From Welwitschia mirabilis (Eukaryota > Gnetophyta > Gnetopsida > Welwitschiales), in NCBI GenBank assembly GCA_051453625.1, contig JBOZIK010000001.1:104142246-104206245 (forward strand): a stretch of 64,000 bases of DNA, written 5' to 3'. The translations under genes were made by a program, and so were the position numbers. The notes beneath the pieces are model-generated. The model was not told where the DNA came from. It ran no database searches and saw only the letters and a program-made list of their open reading frames with translations. Within the stretch, counting starts at the first letter, position 1, and each line of letters opens with the position of its first letter. Positions 1 to 12,730 of this stretch are shown here, one piece after another.

Positions 1-1800
1 ACTAAACTAGATCATACAATTGTGAATGAGGGTTTCAAGGTAAGTGAAAGTTAGTGTATTAACTTATGCCAACCAATTTTCTCCAAAGAAATCAAGAATG
101 ATTTCTTCATAATGGATAATGATAAATCTCTTGGTCTTGATGGTTTCTTAGCAAAATTCTTTAAGGCTTCATGGACTATAATTGGGAAAGATGTTTGTAA
201 GGCTTTTAATCACTTTTTTATTGATTTTAATATGCCTAAAGAAACTAACTTCATAGCTATAGCGTTGATCCCTGAAGTATCATGCCCTAATACAGCTTTC
301 AACTTCAAACCAATAGCTTGTTGTAATGTCATTTATAAGGTTATTTCTAATATCATATCTTATAGAATTAAAGGTGTTATAATTGATATAGTAGAAGAAA
401 GACAAGGCACTTTCATGCCTCATAGAAGCATTATCTACAATATTTTCTTAGCTCAAAAACTTATCTAACATCATGAAAGAAAGCATATCATTTCAAGATG
501 TGCTCTCAGGGTAGAATTCAAAAAATCCTATGATTTAGTTTTATGATAATTTCTCAAAGAGCTTTTAAAAGAACTAGGATTCCCCTTTAGAGTTATCAAC
601 TAGATTGTAGCTTGTATTTCTATTTTATTCTATCTATTCTAATAAATGATGAATTAACATGTTACTTCCTAAGAACAAGAGGACTAAGGCAAGTAGACCT
701 TTTGTTCCCTTACCTTTTCTTCATGGTTATGGAATACCTATCTAGATGCCTCAAGAAAATGGCTGAAAACACCCACTTCCACTTTCATCAAAATGTCAAA
801 GACTAAAAATTTCATGCCTTTATTATGTAGATGATCTATCCTTATTTTGTGGAGCAAATGACACATCCATATAATGGATGAAATTAACTTTAAAGCAATT
901 TTTAAAGGTCTTAGATCTCAAGGAAAATCTTATCCAAAGTTAACCCTTTTTTGAAGGTATTTCTCAAGGTCAAAAAGAATGATTCTTTCAAATCCTGGGG
1001 TATTCAGAAGGTTTTCTCCTAGTAAGATATCTTGACATGCCTCTAAACTCTAAGAAGTTTTCCATCTCANNNNNNNNNNTTCCTATCATTTTAAGAATAA
1101 TAAAAAGAATTAGATCTATGTAGGTAGACCTGTTTTAGTAAAGACTATACTCCAAAGCCTTTCATTCTTCTGGTGTAGGATCTTTATTCTTCCCAAGAAA
1201 ACAATCAAAGAAATTAACTCTTTATGTAGGAAATTCCTATGTATAGGATCTAATGATCAAACTAAAAAAGCCTCCTTGGCTTGGTACGTCTAGGTAAAAC
1301 CAAAAATAGTAAGAGGGTTGGGCCTAATCAACTCTACCTTAATGAACAAGGCACAATTGTGGGACTTAGCACTTATAAAATGATGTCATCAGTACTACTT
1401 TAAAAATTAAAACATTTGGTAGTTTTAGATGAATAAAAACAGTTCCTGGGTTATTAAAAAAGTCATAAAACTCATATCTTAAGCAAGTATTTACATTTAG
1501 TCTATAATAGAACCTTTGCTCTAGAAAGCTGCTAGAGCTCCTTTCTCCACCTCTTTCATACATTTATAGCTTTATGGTTAGGCATCCCAAGTTTATTATA
1601 CTTATTTATCTGGAACAGGTATGCCACTCCTAAACATTCTTTCATTTCTTGGTTAGCCTGCAATAATAGACTATCTACAAAAGATAGATTGATCAAATTT
1701 GACGTCCAAACTGAACCCATTTATGCTTTTTATTATGGAGTTGATGAATTAAGAGATCATACTTTTCAAATATTCCCCCTACTTTAATATCCTTAAAAAC
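1..1800 (+). pseudogene. LINE ORF2 remnant: reverse transcriptase plus zf-RVT domain
   Basis: ORF2 protein primes on nicked chromosomal DNA and copies the LINE RNA. The longest open piece (112-468) carries the plant LINE fingers signature, with KSLGLDGF followed by FFKASW and later FKPIACCNVIYK. A second open piece (612-806) carries the RGLRQ-(G/V)D and PYLFFMVMEYLSR region; the usual Gly-Asp of RGLRQGD reads Val-Asp here. After a frameshift near 810 the catalytic YVDD is intact at 824-835. The thumb follows the gap, at about 1100-1380 (GRPVLVKT-like, then FFWCRIF, then GLGLINSTLMNKAQLWDLA). The terminal zinc-binding RVT domain reads at about 1580-1790 (WNRYATPKHSFISWL, NNRLSTKDRL, then a degraded Cys/His cluster). 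TAG or TAA replaces Gln and Trp codons throughout, so no functional protein can be made. Confidence 0.88.
1070..1079. other. assembly gap (10 N)
   Basis: Ten N bases fall between the RT palm and thumb of the LINE remnant. The LINE reading resumes on the far side, so the gap is probably close to its true size. Confidence 0.99.
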
Positions 1801-2533
1801 ATTTTAAATCTTGTTCATATTTAGCCCCCTTCAAGTAAATGGATAGATTTGATGCATTAGCTAAAATAGAACTTTAGAACCCATTCTACTCAGTACAACA
1901 TCATTAAATCTTTGATCATAGCTAGCATCAAGAACAGTTAAAAATCAATCTTACTTTTATTCAAAAATTGAAAGACATCCAAAAGAGTTATAGATGGTAT
2001 CAGATGATGGGCATCTCCCCTTAGATCCTAATAAATATTAACTAATTGTTTTATCCCTTTCCTGGGTTCATTCTACTTGCATTTTCAAGAACTCCAAGAA
2101 GTTGTGCAAGCATTGATCTATGTGGGACTCTTTTAAAAATCCCCTATTTTCTAGGATGATTCTATCCTTAACTAGTCTTGCACTCAGGCTAGTCCATCTA
2201 GGTACTTAACTTATTTTTCTAGCAATTAGCATCCCAATTTAAAAGCTACAAGGAGATAGTCAAACATGCATTTCAGAGCAATGATCAAATTAGCCTTACA
2301 GATTCAACAAAAAAGGTGGTAAAACTAAAGAAGTACTAATAAAGACAAGGGCAACAACTTGCCTCAATGCAAAGTCCCTTCAATGGCACAAGGGCTAGAA
2401 ATAGTGCAAGGTCTGATAGCCTTACCTTAGTCTTAAACTTTAGCTTTTCTAGTCTTATCTAGTTTTTCAATGTTTTTTGTTTGTATTTGTACTCTAATTC
2501 CTTAAGTAATAAAAGATCTAATTTTCATTCCAC

Positions 2534-2544
2534 AAAAAAAAAAA
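2534..2544 (+). other. LINE 3' poly(A) tail
   Basis: Eleven A residues directly follow a T-rich 3' UTR with an AATAAA at about 2508. This marks the 3' boundary of the LINE copy. Confidence 0.8.
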
Positions 2545-3329
2545 GTTATGTTTTGAAATGATATTTTACTATCTTTACATGATGAAAAGTATTGAGAACT
2601 AATATATTACTTAAAAAAGTAGTAAATTATCTTATTTTACTTCTATATCTATTGCTAGATAGGTATAAGGATATAATAGTACTTAAAAATAGCTGTTTTC
2701 TAGCATTATTGTACTACTATTCTCATGTTGTACCCCTTTAATATTTTATTTTATGTATATACTTAGATAGATAAATCAATAAAGCACTTTGTTATTTTAA
2801 TAACTAATCTTGATAAGTCTTGTAAAAGTATTAGTTCCTATGAGAAAGTCATTTTAAATGAGCTAAACAATAAATTTGAATAAAGTCAATTCTTTAAGGT
2901 AAACTAGGTTCTTCAAGGCTTTTACTTAATTAAAATATATTTATGATAAGTTCTATAAGATTAAGGTTACAATAGCACACATTATTCCATATTCTTGTCT
3001 AGATTTACTACATAAATCTACATAAATAATATTAATCCTAGGGCCTGTCACTTTATACTAGAAGGAGGGCTAGTCTTTAAGTTATTTACACCATCTTCAA
3101 GTCCATCAAGTATATCTTGAAGTTCTTCTAGTCATTGTTTGTTTATTTATTTAAAAAAAATTCTTATCATCAATAGACTTTTGAATAGAACATGTTTTGT
3201 GCTAAGTAATGCCATCTTTAAGTGAAAAAATAGATTCCTATACCTTCATGAAAGATTTGAAAACATTAATAAGAAGTTGTAATGAACTACAAAGGAAAGT
3301 GGACATGTTGATAGAGGCATGAAGAGTAA
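2545..3329. other. unassigned AT-rich stretch
   Basis: No open frame of useful length, RNA gene or repeat boundary could be recognised. The sequence is AT-rich with frequent stops in all frames. Confidence 0.5.
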
Positions 3330-3920
3330 AAAACAAATCTGAAATTATTGAACGGCTATATTAGGAAGATGAAAAAGATTTTGATTTATCTCCTTTCAAT
3401 ATATTTTATGATACTTTCGTTACAATTACATCCAATATTATGGATTTATTAGTGGTAGATATTAAACAAGAAAATAATATATTCCTATTTATAAATGACC
3501 TTAATTATGATTATGAAGATGATCTTTTCATAACAAAAGAATATAATGGTTATTAGTTAGAAATTTACATCAATGAAGAATTTAAAAACTAGAGTGAAAT
3601 TTGTTTAGAAATAAAAAATAATAGAGAAGAGTGTAATGAATGTCCATTGGATTAAGCATGTTCAAAGAGAAATGTAACAACTAATATATATATAATCTAC
3701 ATTAGAGGAGGTTGAACAAGTAGTTAATGTAAATAGGAAAGATGAACTAAAGGAATACACCTTAAAGGACATAAAAGAAAAGCTTATAAATACTCTTAGA
3801 AGCCCCATCTCGAGAAAGAATTTACTTCATAACTTTCAAAATAATGAGTTAGAAATGATGGCAAAAGATTTCTACAAGTATCAATTGAGACATTAGTATG
3901 AAAAACAATTAAAAAAATGA
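3330..3920 (+). pseudogene. unidentified coding-like remnant
   Basis: I do not recognise this sequence. From about 3401 one frame reads acidic, protein-like sequence (VVDIKQENNIFLFINDLN followed by YDYEDDLF) with isolated stops at about 3555 and shortly after. Near 3690 the protein-like reading moves to another frame and continues for about 66 codons without a stop (3696-3893), rich in Lys, Glu and Leu (DELKEYTLKDIKEKL, then MMAKDFYKYQLRH). That pattern suggests a decayed reading frame with one frameshift, not random AT-rich DNA. The Lys/Glu-rich character would fit the gag or leader part of a retroelement, but no zinc knuckle, protease or RT motif is visible, so this is a guess. Confidence 0.3.
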
Positions 3921-4801
3921 TACTCAAAAATAGTTTTGAACATTCAAATATTTTTCAAAATGATTAAGAATTACAATAAAGGAAAATTTTTAGAGATATA
4001 ACTCTAAAATGATAAAATCACTAACCTGTGAAATCATAAAAATATTAGGATTTATAAACATTGAATTAAAACATCCAATTGAAGTAAGCCTATTTGAGGA
4101 CATAGGTAAAATTAAAATATAAGAATTATTTCAAAAGGAAAAAAACATATAATAGAAATAAGACATGCTTATTTTGGGCACTAATGTCTATTGGTGAAAA
4201 ATTGAAAAAGGAGAATATACATTAAAACATAAAAATTTATTTTAACATATTTTAATAGAAATATGTAATTAAAGAGATTTTAAATAAAATAAAATAAACA
4301 TCAATAGTTATGTTTTAATTCAACATTATAAATGTTTAATGATTGAGCTTTACCCTTTATATTTTAAGTCTTTGAGATATATTACTTTACTTTACTTAAT
4401 TTATTTACTAGCTTATACGTAAATACTCTATATAAAATTTGCATTAATTTGATAGTTTTAGTTGTGATAGCTTAAGCATAGTTTTATATTAATCCTTACA
4501 AGAATGCAATATAGAAGATATCAAGGATTATATTATATTTAATTCATAATTTTAATACAAAATGGAAATCATTACTAAAAACATCTAATTACCTAAATAA
4601 TGGTCAAAACAACCTAGTTCACCTTTATTGTCAATTAACTATTTAACTCATAGGAAACATGAAATGATGGGTTATGAGAAATTATTTTTTATTAGCTAAA
4701 TATTTTAATCTAACTTTGAGATTTATGCCTCACATGTTATTAGCTTTCATATTCCACTGTAAGACAAAATCAAAATCAAATGAATACATTGTTCTCTCAA
4801 A
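3921..4801. other. unassigned AT-rich stretch
   Basis: No gene, RNA or element boundary is recognised. Stops are dense in every frame. Confidence 0.5.
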
Positions 4802-4960
4802 AGTACATTGGGGAAAATATTCCTAAGAGGGGCCTTTGGTAGTGTAATATGATAGCTATGGAAACTCCATTAAAGGGCTAATTGGCCATGATCTAATCTA
4901 AAACTAAACTTTCATGTTCCTACTCTTTTAATAGTAGTTGTACTCCCCTCAATATAACTT
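4802..4960 (+). repeat. dispersed repeat X, copy 1
   Basis: This stretch resembles 57268-57400. Both share blocks such as TTCCTAAGAGG, GCCTTTGGTA and GGAACTCCA-like runs, followed by a TAATAGT-rich segment, in the same order and spacing. The family is not identified. It has no clear coding content and may be part of an LTR or the end of a DNA transposon. Confidence 0.5.
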
Positions 4961-7136
4961 TAAGTGTCTTTAAACACTGTTGATGGATAAATAAAACATA
5001 AACTACAAAGGGACAATCGTGCTTTAGGTATTATCTGAGGTATGGTTAGTTATCAATGAGTTTAGTAGTTATATATAGTCTATTTTAAGTATTTACTTAA
5101 TTTGAAAAAAGAAAAATTAAAAAAGATGAAGTGCAAAAACATACTTTAATAACCCTCTCATATTCATTCCTTCATCTATGTGCATATGTTATTGATTTAG
5201 AGGCTGAATTTTTATAGTTTCTCCTAATATGAATTTTTGTGAAACACATTAGCTATCATAAAAAAATAACACTAAAAAATGAGTTAAAAATTGGGTTTTG
5301 ATCATTAAATTCCATTTAGAGCATTATTAAGAAATCTTTAATTTTGTTAGAAAAATTAGCAAATTAATGTAAAATCTCTTGATATTTAACTTATTTCATT
5401 CTTATCTATCAAAGAATTGAATAAACTAGCCTTGTTAAAATTAATTATTAGTTAGTATTTTACATTGTGAGTCAAGTGGCTCTTATCTAATGTCATACAA
5501 ATTATTTTAAAAAAAATAAAGCTATTTATAATTTCCTTTATTGAAACATATTTTTAATGTTAAATAGATGTGTTCCTTTTACTTTAGCTATTAATGTAAC
5601 CAAAATAAAATATTTTAAAAATATAAAATGAGAAAATAGAAAAAATAAATAAATCAAACACATGCTATAATACTTTTCACAATGGTTTGGAAATAAAATA
5701 AGAGTACAATTTATTTACAAGGAAATGAATGAGTTTTGGAAGTCAAAGATATCTTTAGGACATTTGATAAGGAAAGGGTTGGATTTTTGCATAAAAGTCT
5801 ATAATCATAAAAGAAAAAGAACTTTACATAGGATTTGGTATTAAAAATTAAGCTCCTATAATATCAAGTATTTAAAATCTTAAAATACTTTTTAAAATAA
5901 TGATTTAAGTAAAATACAAAATTATATTGCAAGACCTTATAACATACTTGAATTGTCATAACTCTTCAATTAAGCATAGTAAACAACTGAAATGATCATA
6001 GCACTTTATAAGCCTTACACCTTAGAAATCTTTTAAATCAATCCAATTTAATATTCATGAAACTTCAAATCTAAATTAATTCCCACATTGCTTTAATTTA
6101 ATAGGATTTATTATCTAATTCATGACTAGAGTTGTGAATTAGTTTTTGGATCTTATTTGATCTCTTTAATAAACAAGTCAAGTCATAATCTTTGGTCAAG
6201 ATAGTTAACTATCTAATTAATAACTAAGGTTGTCAGTTAGATTTTAGCTATTAGTTAGTTTTTAAGTTAATTTTAACCTTCGAATTAGGCTTAATGTATT
6301 TACTTATTCATGCTACAATACTCATGAAATTTTGTAATAAAATCATTGACCGAATCTTTCATTATAAACTTATTTTCTTGAAATAATTTTGTCATTAATC
6401 TGAGGAACCCTTAGATTAACTTTATGATTATTTTTGAATTCATTTTGTAAATCATATGCTCAATATTAGCTAAAGAAGAGTTAAGCACTTAATCTAACAA
6501 ACCCTTAGATTAAGTTTCATATCCCTTCTATGCTATTTTATAATATGTGAAGGATTAGTAGAAAAGACTCAAAATATTTTAATGATTGTATTTGATTTCT
6601 AATGCTAAAATGACCCTCTCTGTATTATACTTATGCATTGATTACTTCCTATAAATGTAAAACGAAATTCCATGACTCATCAACAAAAATACAAAATAGG
6701 CGTTTATAACTTTATAAGATGAAAAATTAAAATCAAATAAAGTATTCTTATGCATTTAATATCACTCAAACATGACATTTTTTTTTAATAGGTAGCATGT
6801 TTGAATTTCTATTAAAGACAATTAATATTTGATATAAATTCAAAAAGATACAAGTCTATATTAGTAATGTTAATATTAGAAAATACTAAGAATTTAGAAG
6901 TCACTAATACTGTATGGTAACATGAAGGACACTTTTGTATTTTAGAGCTTTCAATGATGGGTAAATTTGGAAGGACCTTTTAGGGTTACTTTTAATTAAA
7001 TATCATTGAAAATTAGAAATTTAAAAAGCACTTCATATTAAAGATGGTTTTAGGCATAAGTAAAGAGGAGTTTTGATGGGGTGGAGGGAATCTAGGCTTT
7101 GCTTATATTACTAGTTATAGATTTATACTTTTTTAA
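4961..7136. other. unassigned AT-rich stretch
   Basis: About 2.2 kb without a recognisable coding frame, RNA gene or element end. It contains scattered A/T runs only and stops at the assembly gap. Confidence 0.5.
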
Positions 7137-7236
7137 NNNNNNNNNNNNNNNNNNNNNNNNNNNNNNNNNNNNNNNNNNNNNNNNNNNNNNNNNNNNNNNN
7201 NNNNNNNNNNNNNNNNNNNNNNNNNNNNNNNNNNNN
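7137..7236. other. assembly gap (100 N)
   Basis: One hundred N bases, the conventional size for a scaffold gap of unknown length. The sequences on the two sides need not be adjacent in the genome. Confidence 0.99.
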
Positions 7237-8751
7237 CTTTTTTAATTTTTGAGCTTCTACCTTACATTTACAAATCACTAATGACATTTATGTTTACTCT
7301 TTTGATAAGGTTTTAAATTTCCATTTGATTAGAATTGAATATGATTGATTTTCTTTATGTGGGTGAAGGTTGTCCATATACAAAATCTTTCTAAGATAAA
7401 GTGGGATGCCTTATCTTAATATGTTTTTTGAAATTCTTGACTATCTATTTTAGTAATGGCTCCTATTAGAACTCAATTAAAAAATTAGGGCTTTAAATCT
7501 AAATTGAAACATTATTGAAAACATTTGAATCATATTAGAACCTTGATTTCTGAGAAGTCATGGTAATACCCTAAGCACCAAAGAATTAAGGCTCCTCTAC
7601 CAAAATTTTTTCTCTATCTGAAGCTAACAGGAAGTAACAAATCAAGAGAACTTTATATAGAGCTATAACTTCCATAGAAATTCCTCATTTTAAGTCAACC
7701 CAAGCTCTTATCAGGTTCAAACACAAGTAAGACCCAATAAAAACAAAGTGATTTAAAAGAAAAAAGAAAAAAATAAACTTAGATTTAAAACATACTTGGT
7801 TGGGCAAAAAAAATACTAGGGTATTAACCTATGAGGCCTAAGATACTTGTACCTTAGCCAATAGAGACAACAAAGTGCTCGCTTAATGCATAGAAACACA
7901 AAATGATACTCTTCAAGATCAATAGCCAACTTGCAAACACACTTCGTAGTATACCTTGATGCAACTAGTGGGTACTAGCTATAGAAACTCTAGCTTTGCT
8001 TCTTAAAACTTTGAAAAACCTAACTTGTAACTTTTTATGCCTTCCATCTACTACTATTATTAATTATGTTTCTTATTTATATTTTTTCTCTTTTAGATTC
8101 CTTATAATATTTCTAACCATGATTATGAGATAGTAGAATTCCATCATTCATGCTTTTTATACCATTCTTTTTACTTTATAAGAAGGAATGATTTTTGAAG
8201 GAGTAATGGTGCCAAATTCCATGAGGATGAAGATTAATAAGAATTATTTAATTAGAGGCCTAAGCACTTCATTTGTGACAACCCATTATAAGAAGTGATT
8301 TTTAAGTATTATTCCTCTTTAGTAAGTACTATTTATCTTAGTGATTATGATTAATACAGAATTTCATTATTGTAAAAATTAAAATTAAATTTTAAGATAA
8401 CTTAAATTTAAAAACATTTTTGATTTTTATCATGTTATAAATCTAGCAAAATATGTTTTATTATTGTTTTAATAAACAAATGAATTAATACTACTTTTAT
8501 CCTACATAAGCATAACCTAGCTTAAAAGGATGATTTATTACCAAATTATAAAGTTTATATATTTTACTTGCTAATATAATTTATATAATTATTTTTGTAA
8601 TAATGGCTTTACATAGTTCTAATTATTAACTTTGGTAAAAATAAGAGATTATTTGCTTAAAATAGTTTGGATATTTTTCAAGAAGAAGCAAGAATTATAC
8701 TTAAAGAAAGCTAAAATGTTTAGGCATAGATAGTGATAGTGATATTACTCT
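7237..8751. other. unassigned stretch
   Basis: No gene is recognised. The part at about 7560-8040 is less AT-rich and more complex than its surroundings, which may mark an unknown repeat, but no repeat partner or coding motif was found within the window. Confidence 0.4.
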
Positions 8752-8958
8752 TTTAAAGTTGATGATTACTATGAGACTAAAGGAAAACTTAGGTAAAGAA
8801 TCTTGCTTAATATTCCTAAAAAAAATGTAGTCACTAATGGATTAGATAAAAGGCTAACAAATAAAATTACATTTTGGCTACCTAATGGCTTGGGATTAGA
8901 TTATAAATTATAAGCTAAATATTTCTACATTAACTCTGGAATAAAAATATTAGGTTAA
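8752..8958 (+). pseudogene. short unidentified coding-like remnant
   Basis: One frame reads protein-like sequence for about 69 codons (starting FKVDDYYETKGKLR, later ITFWLPNGLGLDYKL and YFYINSGIKILG) and is interrupted by only two stops, both plausible decayed sense codons. No known domain is recognised and there are no boundaries. It may belong to the same unknown element as 3330-3920, but nothing in the sequence proves this. Confidence 0.25.
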
Positions 8959-10481
8959 AGTAATGATGGTTATTTACTAATTAATTAATAATTTCTTATT
9001 ATCTAGTACAAGTGCAAAAGAGGTTTAGTTTAATAAGCCTATAGTAGCATAAACATTTAGATCTATTAGAAAGTAAATAAATATTTAAAGAAAGATAATT
9101 CCTAAAGTATGAAAAATCCTAGAGATATGTAATAATAAAATAAAACTAAATAATTATTTTATACTTTACTTTAATATTATAGTTATTTTAATAGCATCCA
9201 TTTTTTACGATAAATAAACTAGCTTAATATAATATTAGTATATGTTTTTATCCTAATCTAAGGCTATAAAGATAATAAGAAAATGTTAGAGAATATGTGA
9301 ATAAGTTATTTTCACTTGGCTATTGAAGGATGACCTATGTGTTTATAATTCTTAAAAATAAAGAGATCTATAGAGGTAACGTAGAAAGGGATTAAACCAT
9401 ATAAATTTTATCTATTTTTCATTTTTCATTTATTGTAATTAGTATTCACATTATTGATTCATTGTTTATTTCTTATGAAATGATTTTCACTTATGGCAAT
9501 CTATAATTTTTTTAACATTTTTTATGTATCCCTTTTTGGAAGATTATGTTAGTTTTATGAAGTTAAAAGTAAAATAACTTGCATTATGAATAAGAAATAG
9601 ATAATGGAGAGTAAGTATCTAGAGTGAAATTCTCAAATGTTATATAGGTTATGGCCTTGTAAATTCTTCAGAAAAATATTAATTAGGTTAAGAATGTGAT
9701 AAATAAACTCAAAGAATATCTTTATAAGTATTAAGAAAATGGACTACAGGGTCTTGCTTATTTTCCTATTTTTTGTCATTGTTTCATGAAGTACAGTTTG
9801 TACTTTTCTTAGCACATACAATCTCTCTTGCCTTATAGTATGATGTCAAAAAATTATTTTAATAGAAATGTTACATTTGGGAATTATTCACTTAGGATTT
9901 TAAATAAAAAGATTTAAAAAAAATCTCAAGTAAAATCCTTAAATAAAATAAAATAAAATAAACCTCTTCTACTAAGTTTTGGTTTTAAAAATAAAACAAC
10001 AATCTTTGTGTTTTAAATATAATGGAGGCCCTAATGTAAAATGGTGTGGACAATCTTTCTAAATGTGGTAGATGAGGTATGAAGCATAAATACTTTATTG
10101 AAAAGATTTCCTATAAAAAAGGAATATTTTCATAGTTATTCTTTTGATCTTACTTTACTCCTTGAACTCCTACTTGTTTAGACCTTAAGTTCTAGATTTC
10201 TATTAATTAACAACCCAAGGATGTGTTAGTCTCTTCATGTAAGCATTGAAAAATAATATTTGAACATTTTAGTTAAAATCATAAAACAACATACTTTACT
10301 ATTTTAAGAATAAATCTGTAATGTTAATTATGTTTTACTTATTAATTAGTATTACAATTTTGACATGGATGCCTAATTAAAGATACTAAGGTTAAAATCA
10401 CAAGTTTATTTATTTGGATGAGGTACCATATTGAAAAAATGATGATGATTTTGAGTAAAGTTTAATACATGGAATAAATAA
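8959..10481. other. unassigned AT-rich stretch with a short (AAAAT)n run
   Basis: No gene is recognised. An AAAAT microsatellite lies at about 9941-9962. The last five bases (10477-10481, AATAA) are the left target-site duplication of the copia element that follows. Confidence 0.5.
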
Positions 10482-12025
10482 TAAGGATCAATCAAACTCA
10501 AAGGGGAGGAATAAATGAGTTTTAATAAATAAAATTTAAGATTATAATAGAATTAAAATGCATAATAAAAAGACCTTATCAAATAATGTATTTTCCCAAC
10601 CTGGGTATGTATACATATAGAGGATAGCTTCTACTTACACTTTTGAATATTCTTAACCCATAGGAAATAGTCATTTTCTAACATACCATCAACCTTATAA
10701 CAAATAAGAGTCTTCTCATAAGGTAACACTCTCTCCCCATTAAGGGTTAGTAGTTTTCACAGTTGCACCATAAACCTTCACAATAGTAAGAGTCCCCTTA
10801 TAAGGTAACACTCTTTTCCTTCACAAGGGCTTAATAGTTTTGTGGATCACTAATAACCTTACATTAACAAATGCCTAAAATCACAATATCAAATGTGTAC
10901 CCCTATAAGGGTTATCTTAGAAGGTATTTAACGTTTAAAAATAGACTTATATTCAATAATAAAATATTTCACAATGTAAACTAGAAAATACAACATAATA
11001 ACAACTCTAAAGATATTACTTTGATGAGGATTTTAGCTTCATGATGTTATAGTTGTATGAATATGAATGAGGAATGAAACAATGAAGATTCATAGATAAT
11101 GATCTTAGTAATGATAGCTCATTTGTAATGATGCCTTGATTCTTCATAAGATGTGCCTTTACTCACATAAGCTTTCTTTAGATCTTGACCATTGAGATCT
11201 AGAAATCTCTATATTTTTGATTAACCAATAATGTGCCAAAAAAAAATTCTTCTTTGTTTTTTGATATAGATTCTTTACATGGTGGAGGAAGATCTAGCAA
11301 TTTCAACTTGAAAAATAGCAGTTTAACTTTATAACCATTACACAATAAATAGAAAATGTCTAGGAATCAGACATGTAACTTCAATTTTAATCAATGTGAA
11401 ATTTGGTCTAAGACACCTTCACTTTTTATAGACATCTATTAATAGTCAAACGTTTTTACCTTATATACATCTTTAGTTAACTTATCTAAATTTTAATGAA
11501 ATTTGCTCTGTAGTATCCTTAGGTCTCTATGATCATGAATCCACAATGTAGAAGTTGATTTTTATCTAAAATATAAGATATTAGTTAAAAATGAAATTAA
11601 CTCTATTAAGTTGATTTTTATCTAAAATATAAGATATTAGTTAAAAATGAAATTAACTCTATTACATGTTTTGGCTCAATATAGACATTTTCAATTATGT
11701 AGATGTCTTCTTGTATGTTAGCTTTAACTTTTAGGTCAATCATTTTAAATATGGTTAATCATTTTTTAGCCTATCACTTGTATTCTAGTACCTACGAGAT
11801 GTATTAAGATTATCAAACATCTCCATTTAATATATCTCCAACTTTCTAGATGTTTCTAAATAATTGATTTTATACGTTAGCTTGTAATCATTTTCATGAG
11901 ATATTATCTCCAAAGATTCATTAAGATCTAATGCTTATCAAGGTCTGATGTTATTGTAATGACCTATATACATAATGACATAAAATATTTGATAAATGGA
12001 ATCATTAAAACTAGATTTATCAATA
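10482..12025 (-). repeat. Copia-1 3' LTR
   Basis: This aligns over its whole length with 16313-17802 (shared blocks include CCCAACCTRGGTA, AATAAGAGTCTTCT and AGACATCTTCACTTT). It is about 54 bp longer than its partner, explained by an exact 56-bp tandem duplication at 11553-11664. The terminal dinucleotides are decayed: expected TG/CA are read as TA and TA on this copy. Confidence 0.85.
11553..11664. repeat. exact 2 x 56-bp tandem duplication inside the LTR
   Basis: Bases 11553-11608 and 11609-11664 are identical and directly adjacent. The other LTR copies (at about 17390 and 23030) have only one unit, so the duplication arose after this element inserted. Confidence 0.95.
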
Positions 12026-12041
12026 ATCTCTCCCTTTTTTA
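12026..12041 (-). other. Copia-1 polypurine tract
   Basis: On the minus strand this reads AAAAAAGGGAGAGAT and lies directly upstream of the 3' LTR, the normal site for plus-strand priming. Confidence 0.75.
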
Positions 12042-12730
12042 TGATATTCAAAAACTTGATAAATTCTATTAGTACAATCTCATTTAAACAATTCAAATAA
12101 AAATGTATATTTCATAGAAAGTGCACATAATTACTAGTTATAATAATCATGATATAAGCCACTTGAAATAAGATAAAAAACAAATACATATATACCACTT
12201 GAAAAACTAGAATAAAGCAAATTAGAGTTGTTTAAGTTACTAACTAATGAAACAAAAATAATTGATACTTTATTAAGAAAAATATATTAGAGTATTAGCC
12301 ATTATAGAAATGTGCTCAACCAAATACCATTGATGTTACTAATTTGTTAAACCCCTCTCCCCCCTCCTCTTTTTGGATAGTAGATAAAAGAAATAGAAAT
12401 TCAAGAATCTAATGCTCCCCTTGAACATGTACCTTCTTAGAAGTGTGGTACTCCCCTTGAGTCTGTAAAACATTTTTTGGCAATAGTATAGATAAAGATG
12501 TCTATACTTTATAACATATCTTTATCAAAGATGTTTATAAATATGAAGATGTTTGTAATCAAAGTTTTAGAAATTTCAAAAAGATATATGACTACTACAA
12601 GCATAATAATATTACTTAAAAAATAAATATCAAGTACATAATTTTATCTTTGACTATAACAACTCCATATAATCATAATCTCAACTCATATGATAAGTAC
12701 AATGTGAAGTTGAGAAATTAAAAGATACTA
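12042..12730 (-). other. Copia-1 3' untranslated interior
   Basis: No coding trace is recognised between the RNase H end and the polypurine tract. A C-rich patch at about 12352-12370 is the only compositional feature. Confidence 0.5.

Larger units (their letters stand above)
1..2544 (+). mobile_element. L1-type LINE (non-LTR retrotransposon), 5' part outside the window
   Basis: The translation follows the order of a plant L1 ORF2: RT fingers, RT palm, thumb, then a zinc-binding RVT tail. A 3' UTR and an A-rich tail follow. The 5' end (ORF1, endonuclease) would lie left of base 1. A polyadenylation-like AATAAA at about 2508 precedes an 11-base A run at 2534-2544, the normal 3' end of a target-primed LINE insertion. 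The copy is dead: it has many in-frame stops, at least two frameshifts and a 10-base N gap. The target-site duplication cannot be tested because the left end is missing. Confidence 0.88.
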
